Shown here piece by piece: positions 7,820 to 14,882 of a DNA stretch of 17,867 bases (position 1 is its first letter; every line of letters begins with the position of its first letter). Below the pieces are notes generated by a model. That model was not told the origin of the DNA. It saw nothing but the letters and a program-made list of their open reading frames with translations, and did not search any database. This DNA comes from an uncultured Eubacteriales bacterium (GTDB taxonomy: Bacteria; Bacillota_A; Clostridia; Lachnospirales; Lachnospiraceae): contig CADCPV010000014.1 of assembly GCA_902803345.1 (NCBI GenBank), forward strand, positions 1 to 17,867. The letters are read 5' to 3'. Made by a program: the position numbers and the translations under genes.

Positions 7820-8386
7820 TCACTTCAGTACAAGATGAAATTCCGTAATGGATTTTGCAGCCAGCCAGGCTTTCCCGACAATCTGGCTCCGGTGTACCTT
7901 CCCGATCGTTGAACTGCGGCTGTCCTCGCTGTTTGCGGGCATATCGCCGAGCACAAAATATTCGTCCTCGGAAAGGCGGATGCTTTCATTCGCGATGCCG
8001 TCCGATGTGATCTCGGAAATATAAGGCGAAATATCCAGCTCTCTGCCGTCGATATAGACTACTCCTTTCTCGATCAGGATCGTTTCCCCGGGAAGTCCGA
8101 CGACACGCCGCACAAGCGTATCGCTTTCCATGCTCCGCTCCCGCCGCCGGAAGGTAACAACGTCAAAGCGTTTCGGTTCCGTCAGCCGGTAGATGCAGCG
8201 GTCCGTAAAGACCACCGATCCCGGACTTACGGTCGGTTCCATCGATCTGGAACCGGTTTCGGTCGAATAAAACAGGTAGCGCGCGACAAAAAGTCCCAGG
8301 ACCGCAATCACAGCCGCCTGGACAAAGAGCTCCAGTACGGACAGGAATTTCGGCCGGTTGTCTACGAGGTACATTTTCCTTTTCAT
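7820..8386 (-). CDS. lepB: Signal peptidase I-like protein with Arg at the catalytic Lys position
   Basis: Type I signal peptidases cut signal peptides from exported proteins at the outer membrane face using a Ser-Lys pair. This 188-residue product has one membrane segment at about 17-38 and the box GSRSMEPT with Ser48 in the nucleophile position. It has the box TLVRRVVGLPGE (90-101), where the family normally reads YVKRVIGLPGD; the catalytic Lys is replaced by Arg93 (codon CGG). The last box, GDMPANSEDSR at 147-157, is intact. The frame opens earlier at 8422, but that ATG lies in the 3' arm of the rplS terminator. ATG at 8386, with GAGG upstream and a start MKRKMY, fits the family. It sits downstream of rplS, a common pairing, and 12 nt before murF. 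Whether it is active is uncertain. Confidence 0.9.
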   Translation of the reverse strand: MKRKMYLVDNRPKFLSVLELFVQAAVIAVLGLFVARYLFYSTETGSRSMEPTVSPGSVVFTDRCIYRLTEPKRFDVVTFRRRERSMESDTLVRRVVGLPGETILIEKGVVYIDGRELDISPYISEITSDGIANESIRLSEDEYFVLGDMPANSEDSRSSTIGKVHRSQIVGKAWLAAKSITEFHLVLK

Positions 8387-8403
8387 ATCTTCTGCCTCAC
8401 GCG

Positions 8404-8437
8404 AATAAAAGAAAAGCACCACATTGCTGCGGTGCTT
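8404..8437 (-). terminator. Rho-independent terminator after rplS
   Basis: In the transcript, AAGCACCGC, a 6-nt loop and GTGGTGCTT form a 9-bp stem with one G-U pair, followed at once by a U-rich run (TTCTTTTATT). It begins 12 nt after the rplS stop. lepB follows, so it probably works as a partial terminator that lowers expression of lepB-murF-miaA relative to L19, unless lepB has its own promoter; I saw none convincing. Confidence 0.85.
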
Positions 8438-8448
8438 AGCTTCCTGAT

Positions 8449-8796
8449 TTACCGTACCAGTTCCTTGACCTTCGCAGCCTTACCTGTTCTCTGTCTCAGA
8501 TAGTTCAGTTTTGCACGGCGTACTTTACCGAAGCGGACGACTTCGATCTTCTCCACATTGGGAGAATGCAGGGGCCATGACTTTTCAACGCCGACGCCGC
8601 CGGAAATTTTCCGTACGGTAAATGTTTCGCGGACGCCGCCGTTCTGACGCTTCGTTACCGTTCCTTCAAAGATCTGGATACGCTCGCGGTTGCCTTCCTT
8701 GATCTTCGCATGTACACGAACCGTGTCTCCTACGGAGAATTTGTCCACAGACGCTTTTAACTGTTCGTCTTCGATTTTCTTAATGATTTCGTTCAT
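8449..8796 (-). CDS. rplS: 50S ribosomal protein L19
   Basis: L19 lies at the interface of the two ribosomal subunits. The 115-residue product matches family length and carries the signature stretches [45 protein letters not shown] and RRAKLNYLR. An in-frame ATG at 8811 would add five residues, but its sequence ATGAGGAGG contains the Shine-Dalgarno itself. AGGAGG at 8803-8808 is 6 nt before ATG 8796, and the product then begins MNEIIKKIE as other L19 proteins do. It is the first gene after an extended -10 promoter, has a structured leader of about 108 nt, and is followed by a terminator. Confidence 0.98.
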   Translation of the reverse strand: MNEIIKKIEDEQLKASVDKFSVGDTVRVHAKIKEGNRERIQIFEGTVTKRQNGGVRETFTVRKISGGVGVEKSWPLHSPNVEKIEVVRFGKVRRAKLNYLRQRTGKAAKVKELVR

Positions 8797-8802
8797 CGAA
8801 AC

Positions 8803-8808
8803 CCTCCT
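8803..8808 (-). promoter_or_regulatory. Ribosome binding site deciding the rplS start
   Basis: A perfect AGGAGG lies 6 nt before ATG 8796. The upstream ATG at 8811 overlaps this site, so it cannot use it and is not the start. Confidence 0.9.
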
Positions 8809-8835
8809 CATATTCGGGCATTCTTACTACTTTCC

Positions 8836-8867
8836 CTTCCTTTTCGTGCCGCGAGCCCCGAAGGAAG
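8836..8867 (-). promoter_or_regulatory. Stem-loop in the rplS leader, candidate L19 autoregulatory leader
   Basis: In the transcript, CTTCCTTCG pairs with CGAAAAGGAAG across a GC-rich loop, with a two-nucleotide AA bulge. It lies between the inferred transcription start (near 8904) and the rplS start codon, where Firmicutes often carry an L19 leader through which L19 can limit its own synthesis. I recognise the position and a stable stem, but I cannot confirm the family's conserved positions by eye. Confidence 0.5.
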
Positions 8868-8910
8868 CGGAGACGGTACAGCGGAATGACCTTTTTTATG
8901 CAACTGGTAA

Positions 8911-8939
8911 ACTATATCACAGTTCCTCGGAAAATGCAA
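8911..8939 (-). promoter_or_regulatory. Extended -10 promoter for rplS
   Basis: The -10 box TATAGT (8911-8916) is preceded by TG one base upstream, an extended -10 element. A weak -35 box TTGCAT (8934-8939) lies 17 nt away. The start point should be near 8904. This promoter opens the rplS-lepB-murF-miaA block, separating it from the telA block. Confidence 0.7.
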
Positions 8940-8951
8940 GCATTTTTTCAG

Positions 8952-8978
8952 GGAAACGCTGAATTATTCAGTGTTTCC
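8952..8978 (-). terminator. Inverted repeat directly after telA, possible weak terminator
   Basis: GGAAAC-CTGAA arms with one mismatch and a 3-nt TAA loop form a 12-position stem starting right after the telA stop. No U-run follows on the minus strand (CTGAAAAAATG comes next). A second small repeat, AAAATGC-TT-GCATTTT at 8931-8946, follows and overlaps the rplS -35 box. The pair may end the telA transcript or protect its 3' end, but it is not a classic intrinsic terminator. Confidence 0.45.
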
Positions 8979-10160
8979 TTAACTTCTTCCCATTTCCAGA
9001 AGCTTGTCCTTCAGCTCCTGTTCCATCTTCCGAAGTTCGATCTCCGCATCCGCACGTGCCTTGCGGCCGTTCTCCTGGACCTGCATGACCTCAGACAGCG
9101 TCGTGATCAGTTCGGCATTGGTCTGCTTCAGCGTTTCAATGTCGACAATGCCGCGCTCGTTGGCCTTCGCAGCCTCGACGCTCGCCATATGCAGGGTCTG
9201 GGCATTCTTCTTCAGAAGCTCGTTCGTCGCGTTCGTAACGGCGGATTCCGCCTGAATTGCAGCCTGCGAGTGCGCAATGCCGAGAGAAATGACCATCTGG
9301 TTTTTCCAGAGCGGAATCGTGTTCACGATAACGGACTGGATCTTCTCCGCAAGCTGGGTATCGGTGCTCTGCAGCAGCCGGATCTGCGGTGCGGTCTGCA
9401 TGGAAATCATACGGGTCAGGTCCAGGTCGTAGATCTTCTTCTCGAAGCGGTTGCACTGGTCCGTGAGATCGCGGACAGCCTGCGCATCCTCAGCGCGGCC
9501 GGTCTCTTCGGCTTTCTTTCTAAGTTCCGCAAGCTCGCCCTGACGGATTTCGTCGAGGCGCTTTTTGCCGGCGATGATGTACATCGTGATTTCCTTATAG
9601 GACTGCAGGTTCAGGTCGTACATCTGGTCCAGAGTTGCCACGTCCTTTAAGAGCGTTACCTGATGGCCTTCGAGGGCGTTGCAGATCTTGTTGATGTTGA
9701 CTTCGGTCTTGTCATACTGCGCCTTCATCAGCTCGACGCGGTTTTTCAGCTTCTTGGTGCGTCCGAACAGGCCCTTCTGCTCCGTGCTGTCGTCAAAGTT
9801 CTTGACCTCGGCAACCACACTTGTCAGAAGCTGTCCCACTTCGCCCATATCCTTTGTCCGGACGTTGTCCAGTGTTTTCTGGGAGAAATCCGCCATTTTC
9901 TTCTGCACGCCGGAACCGTACTCCAGAATCCCCGTCGTGTTTTTAATATCAATCTGCTTCGAGAACTGTTCCACGGCCTGCTTTTCCGCCTCAGACAGCA
10001 TGGAATCATCCAGATTGATCTGCTGGACCGCTTCTGCCGCCTGCTGCGCCTGATTCGTCCCCGTTACCACCTGGTCTCCGGCTACGTTGGTGAATGCTTC
10101 GCCGAAGGTCAGGGTCGGCGCTGCTGCCTGCTGTGCCTGCTGGAATTCTTCATTCGTCAT
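8979..10160 (-). CDS. TelA/YaaN-like toxic anion resistance family protein
   Basis: This belongs to the TelA (PF05816) family, first linked to tellurite resistance and associated in Bacillus (YaaN, YceH) with envelope stress; the molecular function is unknown. The 393-residue product has no signal peptide or membrane segment and is nearly all helical, with long coiled-coil patterns (about 150-280 and 330-390). Recognisable family stretches include the region MISMQTAPQIRLLQ followed by WKNQMVISLGIA. The start ATG at 10160 has AGGAGGA about 10 nt upstream. It follows the xpaC-like gene by 19 nt, the same order as xpaC-yaaN in B. subtilis, so the two products probably act together at the membrane. 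It is the last gene of its block. Confidence 0.9.
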   Translation of the reverse strand: MTNEEFQQAQQAAAPTLTFGEAFTNVAGDQVVTGTNQAQQAAEAVQQINLDDSMLSEAEKQAVEQFSKQIDIKNTTGILEYGSGVQKKMADFSQKTLDNVRTKDMGEVGQLLTSVVAEVKNFDDSTEQKGLFGRTKKLKNRVELMKAQYDKTEVNINKICNALEGHQVTLLKDVATLDQMYDLNLQSYKEITMYIIAGKKRLDEIRQGELAELRKKAEETGRAEDAQAVRDLTDQCNRFEKKIYDLDLTRMISMQTAPQIRLLQSTDTQLAEKIQSVIVNTIPLWKNQMVISLGIAHSQAAIQAESAVTNATNELLKKNAQTLHMASVEAAKANERGIVDIETLKQTNAELITTLSEVMQVQENGRKARADAEIELRKMEQELKDKLLEMGRS

Positions 10161-10179
10161 TTGTCAAGATTCCTCCTCT

Positions 10180-11274
10180 TTATTTTTTAATGCTCATTTC
10201 GGCATCTTTTAATCCCTCCTGAACCAGCATGGTGTTCAGGACTGAGATATCACTGTTAATGTCCCAGGCTGTATCCCGGAACAGTTCGTCAAGAAGCTTC
10301 TCAAACGCGTCGTTGACGGTATCAATGGTCTTCTCGATCTGCTGCTGCGTCGTAATCATCTGCGGTGTCTTATAAGGCTCCCGTTCGATTTCCTGATAAG
10401 ACTCCAGAAGCTTCCAGGTTGTCGGCAGATAATAATTCATCAGCTTTCTCAGGTCATTCGCGGAACCGGGACGCTTCTTCACTTCATCCAGGATCCTTCG
10501 GATGACATTTTCAAGACGGGCAAGTTTCGCGGTAATTACCTCGCCCGGAAGAAGCGCGTTCGCTTCCCGGATTTTCTGCAGATACCGCTCGCCTTCCCGG
10601 ACGATCGCGCGTTCCGATTCGGAGAGCTGGGAAAGAAGCGAATCATTTGCTTCCTCCTCGGCAAGCATCCGGCGCTGCGTTTCCAGCGCTTCCATATAGT
10701 TTTTGTAGGTATCGTCGGATGTGATCAGCACATCGGTTCCGCCTGCATTTCCGAGGTGTCCCTGCAGAAAATACCGCTCGTCGATCATGTCCTGCAGGTC
10801 CGATTTGACGAACTTCGCACTCTTTCCGGTACGCGCCGCGAGCCGCGGGATTTCAATAAAGGTATTGTTCTGGAGTGCTTCCAGATATTCCCGGAAACGC
10901 TGCACCCGTCCCATCTTCTTTGAGCCCAGAAATCCCAGTGTCAGCCCGCCGGCAAGGAAAAGGAACTCAAAAATCAGTCCGAATATTCCCCCGAGAGATG
11001 CCCCCTGCACCGCCATGCCGAAAATCGTCCCGATAATAAACGGAGAAATGATCCCCGCGGTTCCGAAGCCGAAGACCATCTCGAAAATCGATCCGGTCTT
11101 GTCCCCGGTGGTTTTTCTGTAGAGTTTCGGCGGCTGGACCTTCTGTGTCCAGGTCGATCCGGTGGACAGACCGGGACGGACGATGCTGGAACGCACCACG
11201 TCCACCATCTTTCCGATGCTTGCAGTCGCATTTGTGATCTGTTCGCCCAGTTTGTCTAAATCTATTTCAGGCAT
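10180..11274 (-). CDS. XpaC-like membrane protein (5-bromo-4-chloroindolyl phosphate hydrolysis family)
   Basis: This matches the XpaC family, named after a B. subtilis gene that affected hydrolysis of a chromogenic phosphate; no enzyme activity is established. The 364-residue product has a soluble N-terminal stretch, then two Gly-rich membrane segments at about 65-88 and 92-117, then a helical cytoplasmic or coiled C-terminal part. That part begins with a segment suggesting a small winged-helix or adaptor region (FIEIPRLAARTGKS) and contains the family stretch DLRKLMNYYLPTTWKLLESY. ATG 11274 has AAGGAGG just upstream and follows valS by 39 nt. A short TTCCGG/CCGGAA repeat (11290-11310) in that gap has no U-run. 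It pairs functionally with the TelA-like gene that follows. Confidence 0.87.
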   Translation of the reverse strand: MPEIDLDKLGEQITNATASIGKMVDVVRSSIVRPGLSTGSTWTQKVQPPKLYRKTTGDKTGSIFEMVFGFGTAGIISPFIIGTIFGMAVQGASLGGIFGLIFEFLFLAGGLTLGFLGSKKMGRVQRFREYLEALQNNTFIEIPRLAARTGKSAKFVKSDLQDMIDERYFLQGHLGNAGGTDVLITSDDTYKNYMEALETQRRMLAEEEANDSLLSQLSESERAIVREGERYLQKIREANALLPGEVITAKLARLENVIRRILDEVKKRPGSANDLRKLMNYYLPTTWKLLESYQEIEREPYKTPQMITTQQQIEKTIDTVNDAFEKLLDELFRDTAWDINSDISVLNTMLVQEGLKDAEMSIKK

Positions 11275-11313
11275 TTTGCCTCCTTCAGCTTCCGGATATC
11301 AAAACCGGAATCC

Positions 11314-14025
11314 TTATCGAAGTGCCGAAAGCCGTTCCCGGACTTCCGCCATCATCGCTTCATACTTCTCAAGTTTCGCGCGCTCTTCGTCGATTTTCTC
11401 CTTCGGGGCGCGGGAAATGAACTTCTCATTGCCGAGCATTCCGCGGCTGCGCTGCAGTTCCTTCTGAAGCCGCTCCTCTTCCTTCTTGAGACGCTCGCGC
11501 TCTTTTTCAATATCCACGAGGTCCGAAAGCGGCAGGAAAACCGTATTCCGGGACGTGACGGCCGAAACCGAGCCTTCCGGCGCGGCGTCCTTTTCCGCTG
11601 CGACGAAAACTTCCGAGGCCTGGGCGAGTGTTGCGAAGAAATGCTTTGTCTCTTCAAAAACACCGCGCACTTCCGCATCCTGGGAGACCACATAAACCTG
11701 TGCCTTTTTCGAAGGTGCTACGTTCATGTCAAGTCTGAGCGCACGGATGGCCTTGACGTTCTCCTTCAGGATTTCCACCTTCTCCTCGTCCTCCGGGAAA
11801 TCCAGCGCCGGATCGAATACCGGCCAGGAGGAAATCATGATCGATTCCTCTTCCGGATGAAGCGCGGTGTAGATTTCCTCGGTTACGAAGGGGATGTAGG
11901 GATGCAGCAGCTTCAGCGCCTGCGAAAGCACGGTCCGAAGTGTCCAGAGTGCCGCCGCCTTGGTCTCATCCGTACTATTATACAACCTCGGCTTCACCAT
12001 TTCAATATACCAATCGCAGAATTCGTCCCAGGTGAAGTCCGAAACTTTCTGAAGCGCGATCCCGAGCTCGAAACGGTCCAGGTTGTCGGTTACTTCCTGC
12101 GAAAGACGGTTCACGCGCGACAGGATCCAGCGGTCCGGAAGCGTCAGGTTCTCCGGATCCATATTCTCCGGGATCTCTGCTTTCTCAAGGTTCATCATGA
12201 TGAAGCGCGCGGCGTTCCAGATCTTATTGGCAAAATTCCGGCAGGCCTGCATGCGCTTCTCGGAGAAACGCATGTCGTTTCCGGGCGCGTTTCCGGTAAG
12301 AAGCATCATCCGGAGAGCGTCTGCGCCGTACTGTTCGATGACTTCCAGCGGATCAATGCCGTTTCCGAGGGACTTTGACATCTTCCGTCCCAGTTCGTCC
12401 CGGACGAGGCCGTGGATGTAGACTGTGCGGAAGGGTACCTCCCCGGTGTAGGCGAGGCCGCTGAAAATCATGCGGCTGACCCAGAAACCGATAATATCAT
12501 AGCCCGTAACCAGTGTGTCGGTCGGATAGAAATACTTCAAATCTTCCGTCTCTTCCGGCCATCCCAGCGTCGAGAAGGGCCAGAGTGCGCTTGAGAACCA
12601 GGTGTCCAGCGTGTCCGGATCCTGCGAAAGATGCGCTTTCCCGCACTTCGGGCAGACAGACGGCGCTTCTTTCGAGACGATCGTCTCCCCGCAGTCTTCG
12701 CAGTACCAGGCCGGGATCTGATGACCCCACCAGAGCTGGCGGCTGATGCACCAGTCACGGGTGTTGTTCATCCAGTTCAGGTAGGTCCGGGTGAAGCGGT
12801 CCGGCACAAAGCGGATTCTGCCCTCCTCGACAGCCTTGATCGCAGGCTCCGCCAGAGGCTTCATCCGCACGAACCACTGTTTCGAGATCATCGGCTCGAT
12901 CACATGATGGCAGCGGTAGCAGGTGCCGACCTCATGCGTCAGGGGCTCAACCTTTTTCAGGAATCCCAGCTGGCCAAGATCCCGAAGCACTTCCGCCCTC
13001 GCCTCGTCGGTCGTCATGCCTGCGTACTTTCCGCAGTCGAGAACCTCCGGCTCTCCTTCCGCGGCACGGCCCGACAGCAGGTATTCATCCTGCGCCTTTT
13101 TATCCTCAGCGCCGGTCATCAGGCCTTCATAGGTGAAGACGCGGACCCGCGGCAGGTTGTGGCGGTTTCCGACCTCAAAGTCGTTGGGGTCATGAGCCGG
13201 CGTAATCTTGACGACGCCGGTGCCTTTTTCCATATCGGCGTGCTCGTCGCAGATAATCGGAATCTCCTTATTGAGAAGCGGCAGCACCACATGACAGCCG
13301 TGAAGGTGTTTGTATCTCGGGTCCTCCGGGTTTACTGCGACCGCTGTATCGCCGAGCATCGTCTCGGGACGGGTTGTCGCAAGTTCCAGCATTTCGCCGG
13401 TTTCCTTCACCGGATACAGAATATGATAGAAATTGCCTTCTTTCTCCTCGTACTCCACCTCGGCGTCCGAAATCGAAGTGTGGCAGAACGGACACCAGTT
13501 GACCATGCGGTTGCCGCGGTAGATCAGGCCTTCGTTGTACAGGTTGACAAAAACCGTCCTGACGGCATCCGAACAGCCCTCGTCCATCGTGAAGCGCTCG
13601 CGGTCCCAGTCGCAGGAGGAGCCGAGCTTCCGGAGCTGTCTCACGATGGTCTTGCCGTACTTGTCGCGCCAATCCCAGGCTCTTTTCAGGAAGCCTTCGC
13701 GGCCGATCATTTCCTTGGTCAGGCCTTCTTCACGCATGGCTTCAACAACTCTGGCCTCGGTCGCAATCGACGCATGGTCGGTGCCCGGCTGCCACAGCGC
13801 TTCATAACCCTGCATCCTGCGGTAGCGGATCAGGATATCCTGAAGCGCATTGTCTATCGCATGGCCCAAATGCAGCTGCCCGGTGATATTGGGCGGCGGC
13901 ATCACGATCGTGTAGGGTTTCTTTTTCGGATTCGGGGAAGCTTTGAAATATCCCTTCTGCTCCCAGTTTTCATAGATCCGCTTCTCAATGGAAGCCGGAT
14001 CATAGGTCTTGGACAACTCTTTCAT
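11314..14025 (-). CDS. valS: Valyl-tRNA synthetase
   Basis: ValRS charges tRNA-Val in the cytoplasm. The 903-residue product has all parts of a class Ia enzyme: PPPNITGQLHLGHA with HLGH at 52-55; an editing domain beginning TTRPETMLGDTAVAV at 217-231; Cys pairs at 178/181 and 369/372 and again at 442/445 and 458/461, consistent with zinc ribbons; KMSKS at 548-552; an anticodon-binding helical domain around 640-790; and the C-terminal Lys/Glu coiled coil of about 835-900 typical of ValRS. ATG 14025 has GAGGAG 5 nt upstream. The gap to the gene above is only 33 nt and holds no T-box, so expression appears to depend on the upstream promoter of the chaperone-like block. Confidence 0.98.
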   Translation of the reverse strand: MKELSKTYDPASIEKRIYENWEQKGYFKASPNPKKKPYTIVMPPPNITGQLHLGHAIDNALQDILIRYRRMQGYEALWQPGTDHASIATEARVVEAMREEGLTKEMIGREGFLKRAWDWRDKYGKTIVRQLRKLGSSCDWDRERFTMDEGCSDAVRTVFVNLYNEGLIYRGNRMVNWCPFCHTSISDAEVEYEEKEGNFYHILYPVKETGEMLELATTRPETMLGDTAVAVNPEDPRYKHLHGCHVVLPLLNKEIPIICDEHADMEKGTGVVKITPAHDPNDFEVGNRHNLPRVRVFTYEGLMTGAEDKKAQDEYLLSGRAAEGEPEVLDCGKYAGMTTDEARAEVLRDLGQLGFLKKVEPLTHEVGTCYRCHHVIEPMISKQWFVRMKPLAEPAIKAVEEGRIRFVPDRFTRTYLNWMNNTRDWCISRQLWWGHQIPAWYCEDCGETIVSKEAPSVCPKCGKAHLSQDPDTLDTWFSSALWPFSTLGWPEETEDLKYFYPTDTLVTGYDIIGFWVSRMIFSGLAYTGEVPFRTVYIHGLVRDELGRKMSKSLGNGIDPLEVIEQYGADALRMMLLTGNAPGNDMRFSEKRMQACRNFANKIWNAARFIMMNLEKAEIPENMDPENLTLPDRWILSRVNRLSQEVTDNLDRFELGIALQKVSDFTWDEFCDWYIEMVKPRLYNSTDETKAAALWTLRTVLSQALKLLHPYIPFVTEEIYTALHPEEESIMISSWPVFDPALDFPEDEEKVEILKENVKAIRALRLDMNVAPSKKAQVYVVSQDAEVRGVFEETKHFFATLAQASEVFVAAEKDAAPEGSVSAVTSRNTVFLPLSDLVDIEKERERLKKEEERLQKELQRSRGMLGNEKFISRAPKEKIDEERAKLEKYEAMMAEVRERLSALR

Positions 14026-14058
14026 AACTGCTCCTCTGTATAATATCCGCCGTATGCT

Positions 14059-14871
14059 TTATTCCAGCATGCCACGGCAGGCTTCTTTTTTCCGGTCAAG
14101 ATACTCGGCAAGTTCCTTCTTCTGGGTTTCACTGTCCTGCAGGAAGATCTGCATCGTCTCATCCGTGTCCAGGTTCCGGCGCGCAATGGTTTCGCGGTTC
14201 CAGTAATCCTGCTGCCATTTCTGAAGCTTCTGGTCCGGTACCTTCGAGAATACCGACTGTGGGAGCTCCGTTCCTGACAGGATGCAGACTTCATAGGCCT
14301 TTTTCAGGATCCGCTCGGAATGATTCAGGTCGTAGATGCCTAAAAGGCAGTCCAGTGCATAATCGAACTCGCACAGATGTCCGTAGGCACTCGCGAGGGA
14401 TTCCAGTACACTGACGTAGAATTCCCGTGAAACCCGGCTGTCCGAACCGTTCTGCGCGAGCGTCTTGTAGCAGCGCACCGCGCTCTGGTAGCGTTTCAGC
14501 CTGAGCAGGCTGTCACCTTTCATTTTGATGCGTTCCTGCGAACTCTTCCTTCTGCGGTACACGAGCCGGTTCTGGAATTCCGAGAGCTCCGGATCCGAGA
14601 AATACCCGACATCTGATAAAAGCATCTGAAGCGTCGCGTCCTGCTCGGAGCGTGCACCGTAGAAACGCTCGATCTTGTCCGCAATCTCCGGAAGCTCCAG
14701 TTCATGCCGGATGAAGAATAAAAGCCGCTCGTCGATAAAATCCTCGCCGATTAACGGCAGGTAATTGTATATGTAATAGCAGAGCTCCTCGATCGTGTAA
14801 ATCCGGATATCCAGTTCGTCCACTTCATAGGGAAGATCTGCTTCTTTTCCGCACAGAATATAACGTCCCAT
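14059..14871 (-). CDS. Hypothetical TPR-like helical protein
   Basis: I do not recognise a named family for this 270-residue soluble protein. It has no signal peptide or membrane segment. The N-terminal region (about 1-100) is acidic, with an aromatic stretch near 30-38. Two segments fit the TPR pattern: about 112-143 (GDSLLRLKRYQSAVRCY) and about 151-184 (SLASAYGHLCEFDYALD). The C-terminus (about 210-270) is charged and probably coiled coil. ATG 14871 is 11 nt after the DUF5716 stop with AGGGGGA upstream, and valS follows by 33 nt. TPR proteins often bind chaperones or clients, which is suggestive beside an Hsp70-like gene, but that link is inference. Confidence 0.8.
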   Translation of the reverse strand: MGRYILCGKEADLPYEVDELDIRIYTIEELCYYIYNYLPLIGEDFIDERLLFFIRHELELPEIADKIERFYGARSEQDATLQMLLSDVGYFSDPELSEFQNRLVYRRRKSSQERIKMKGDSLLRLKRYQSAVRCYKTLAQNGSDSRVSREFYVSVLESLASAYGHLCEFDYALDCLLGIYDLNHSERILKKAYEVCILSGTELPQSVFSKVPDQKLQKWQQDYWNRETIARRNLDTDETMQIFLQDSETQKKELAEYLDRKKEACRGMLE

Positions 14872-14882
14872 ACCGTCCCCCT

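Noticed and set aside
8797..8811. Start of rplS at 8811
   Set aside because: That ATG is part of the AGGAGG ribosome binding site region used by the ATG at 8796.
11290..11310. Inverted repeat TTCCGG/CCGGAA between valS and the xpaC-like gene
   Set aside because: The stem is only 6 bp with a 9-nt loop and no U-run, so it is too weak to call a terminator or an operator.
12631..14043. A 470-residue plus-strand open frame
   Set aside because: It is the antisense shadow of valS, whose class Ia motifs on the minus strand are unambiguous. GC-rich codon use leaves the opposite strand open.
14026..14058. TATTAT resembling a -10 box just upstream of valS
   Set aside because: No acceptable -35 box lies 16-18 nt upstream and there is no TG extension, so it is likely chance AT-rich sequence in the gap.
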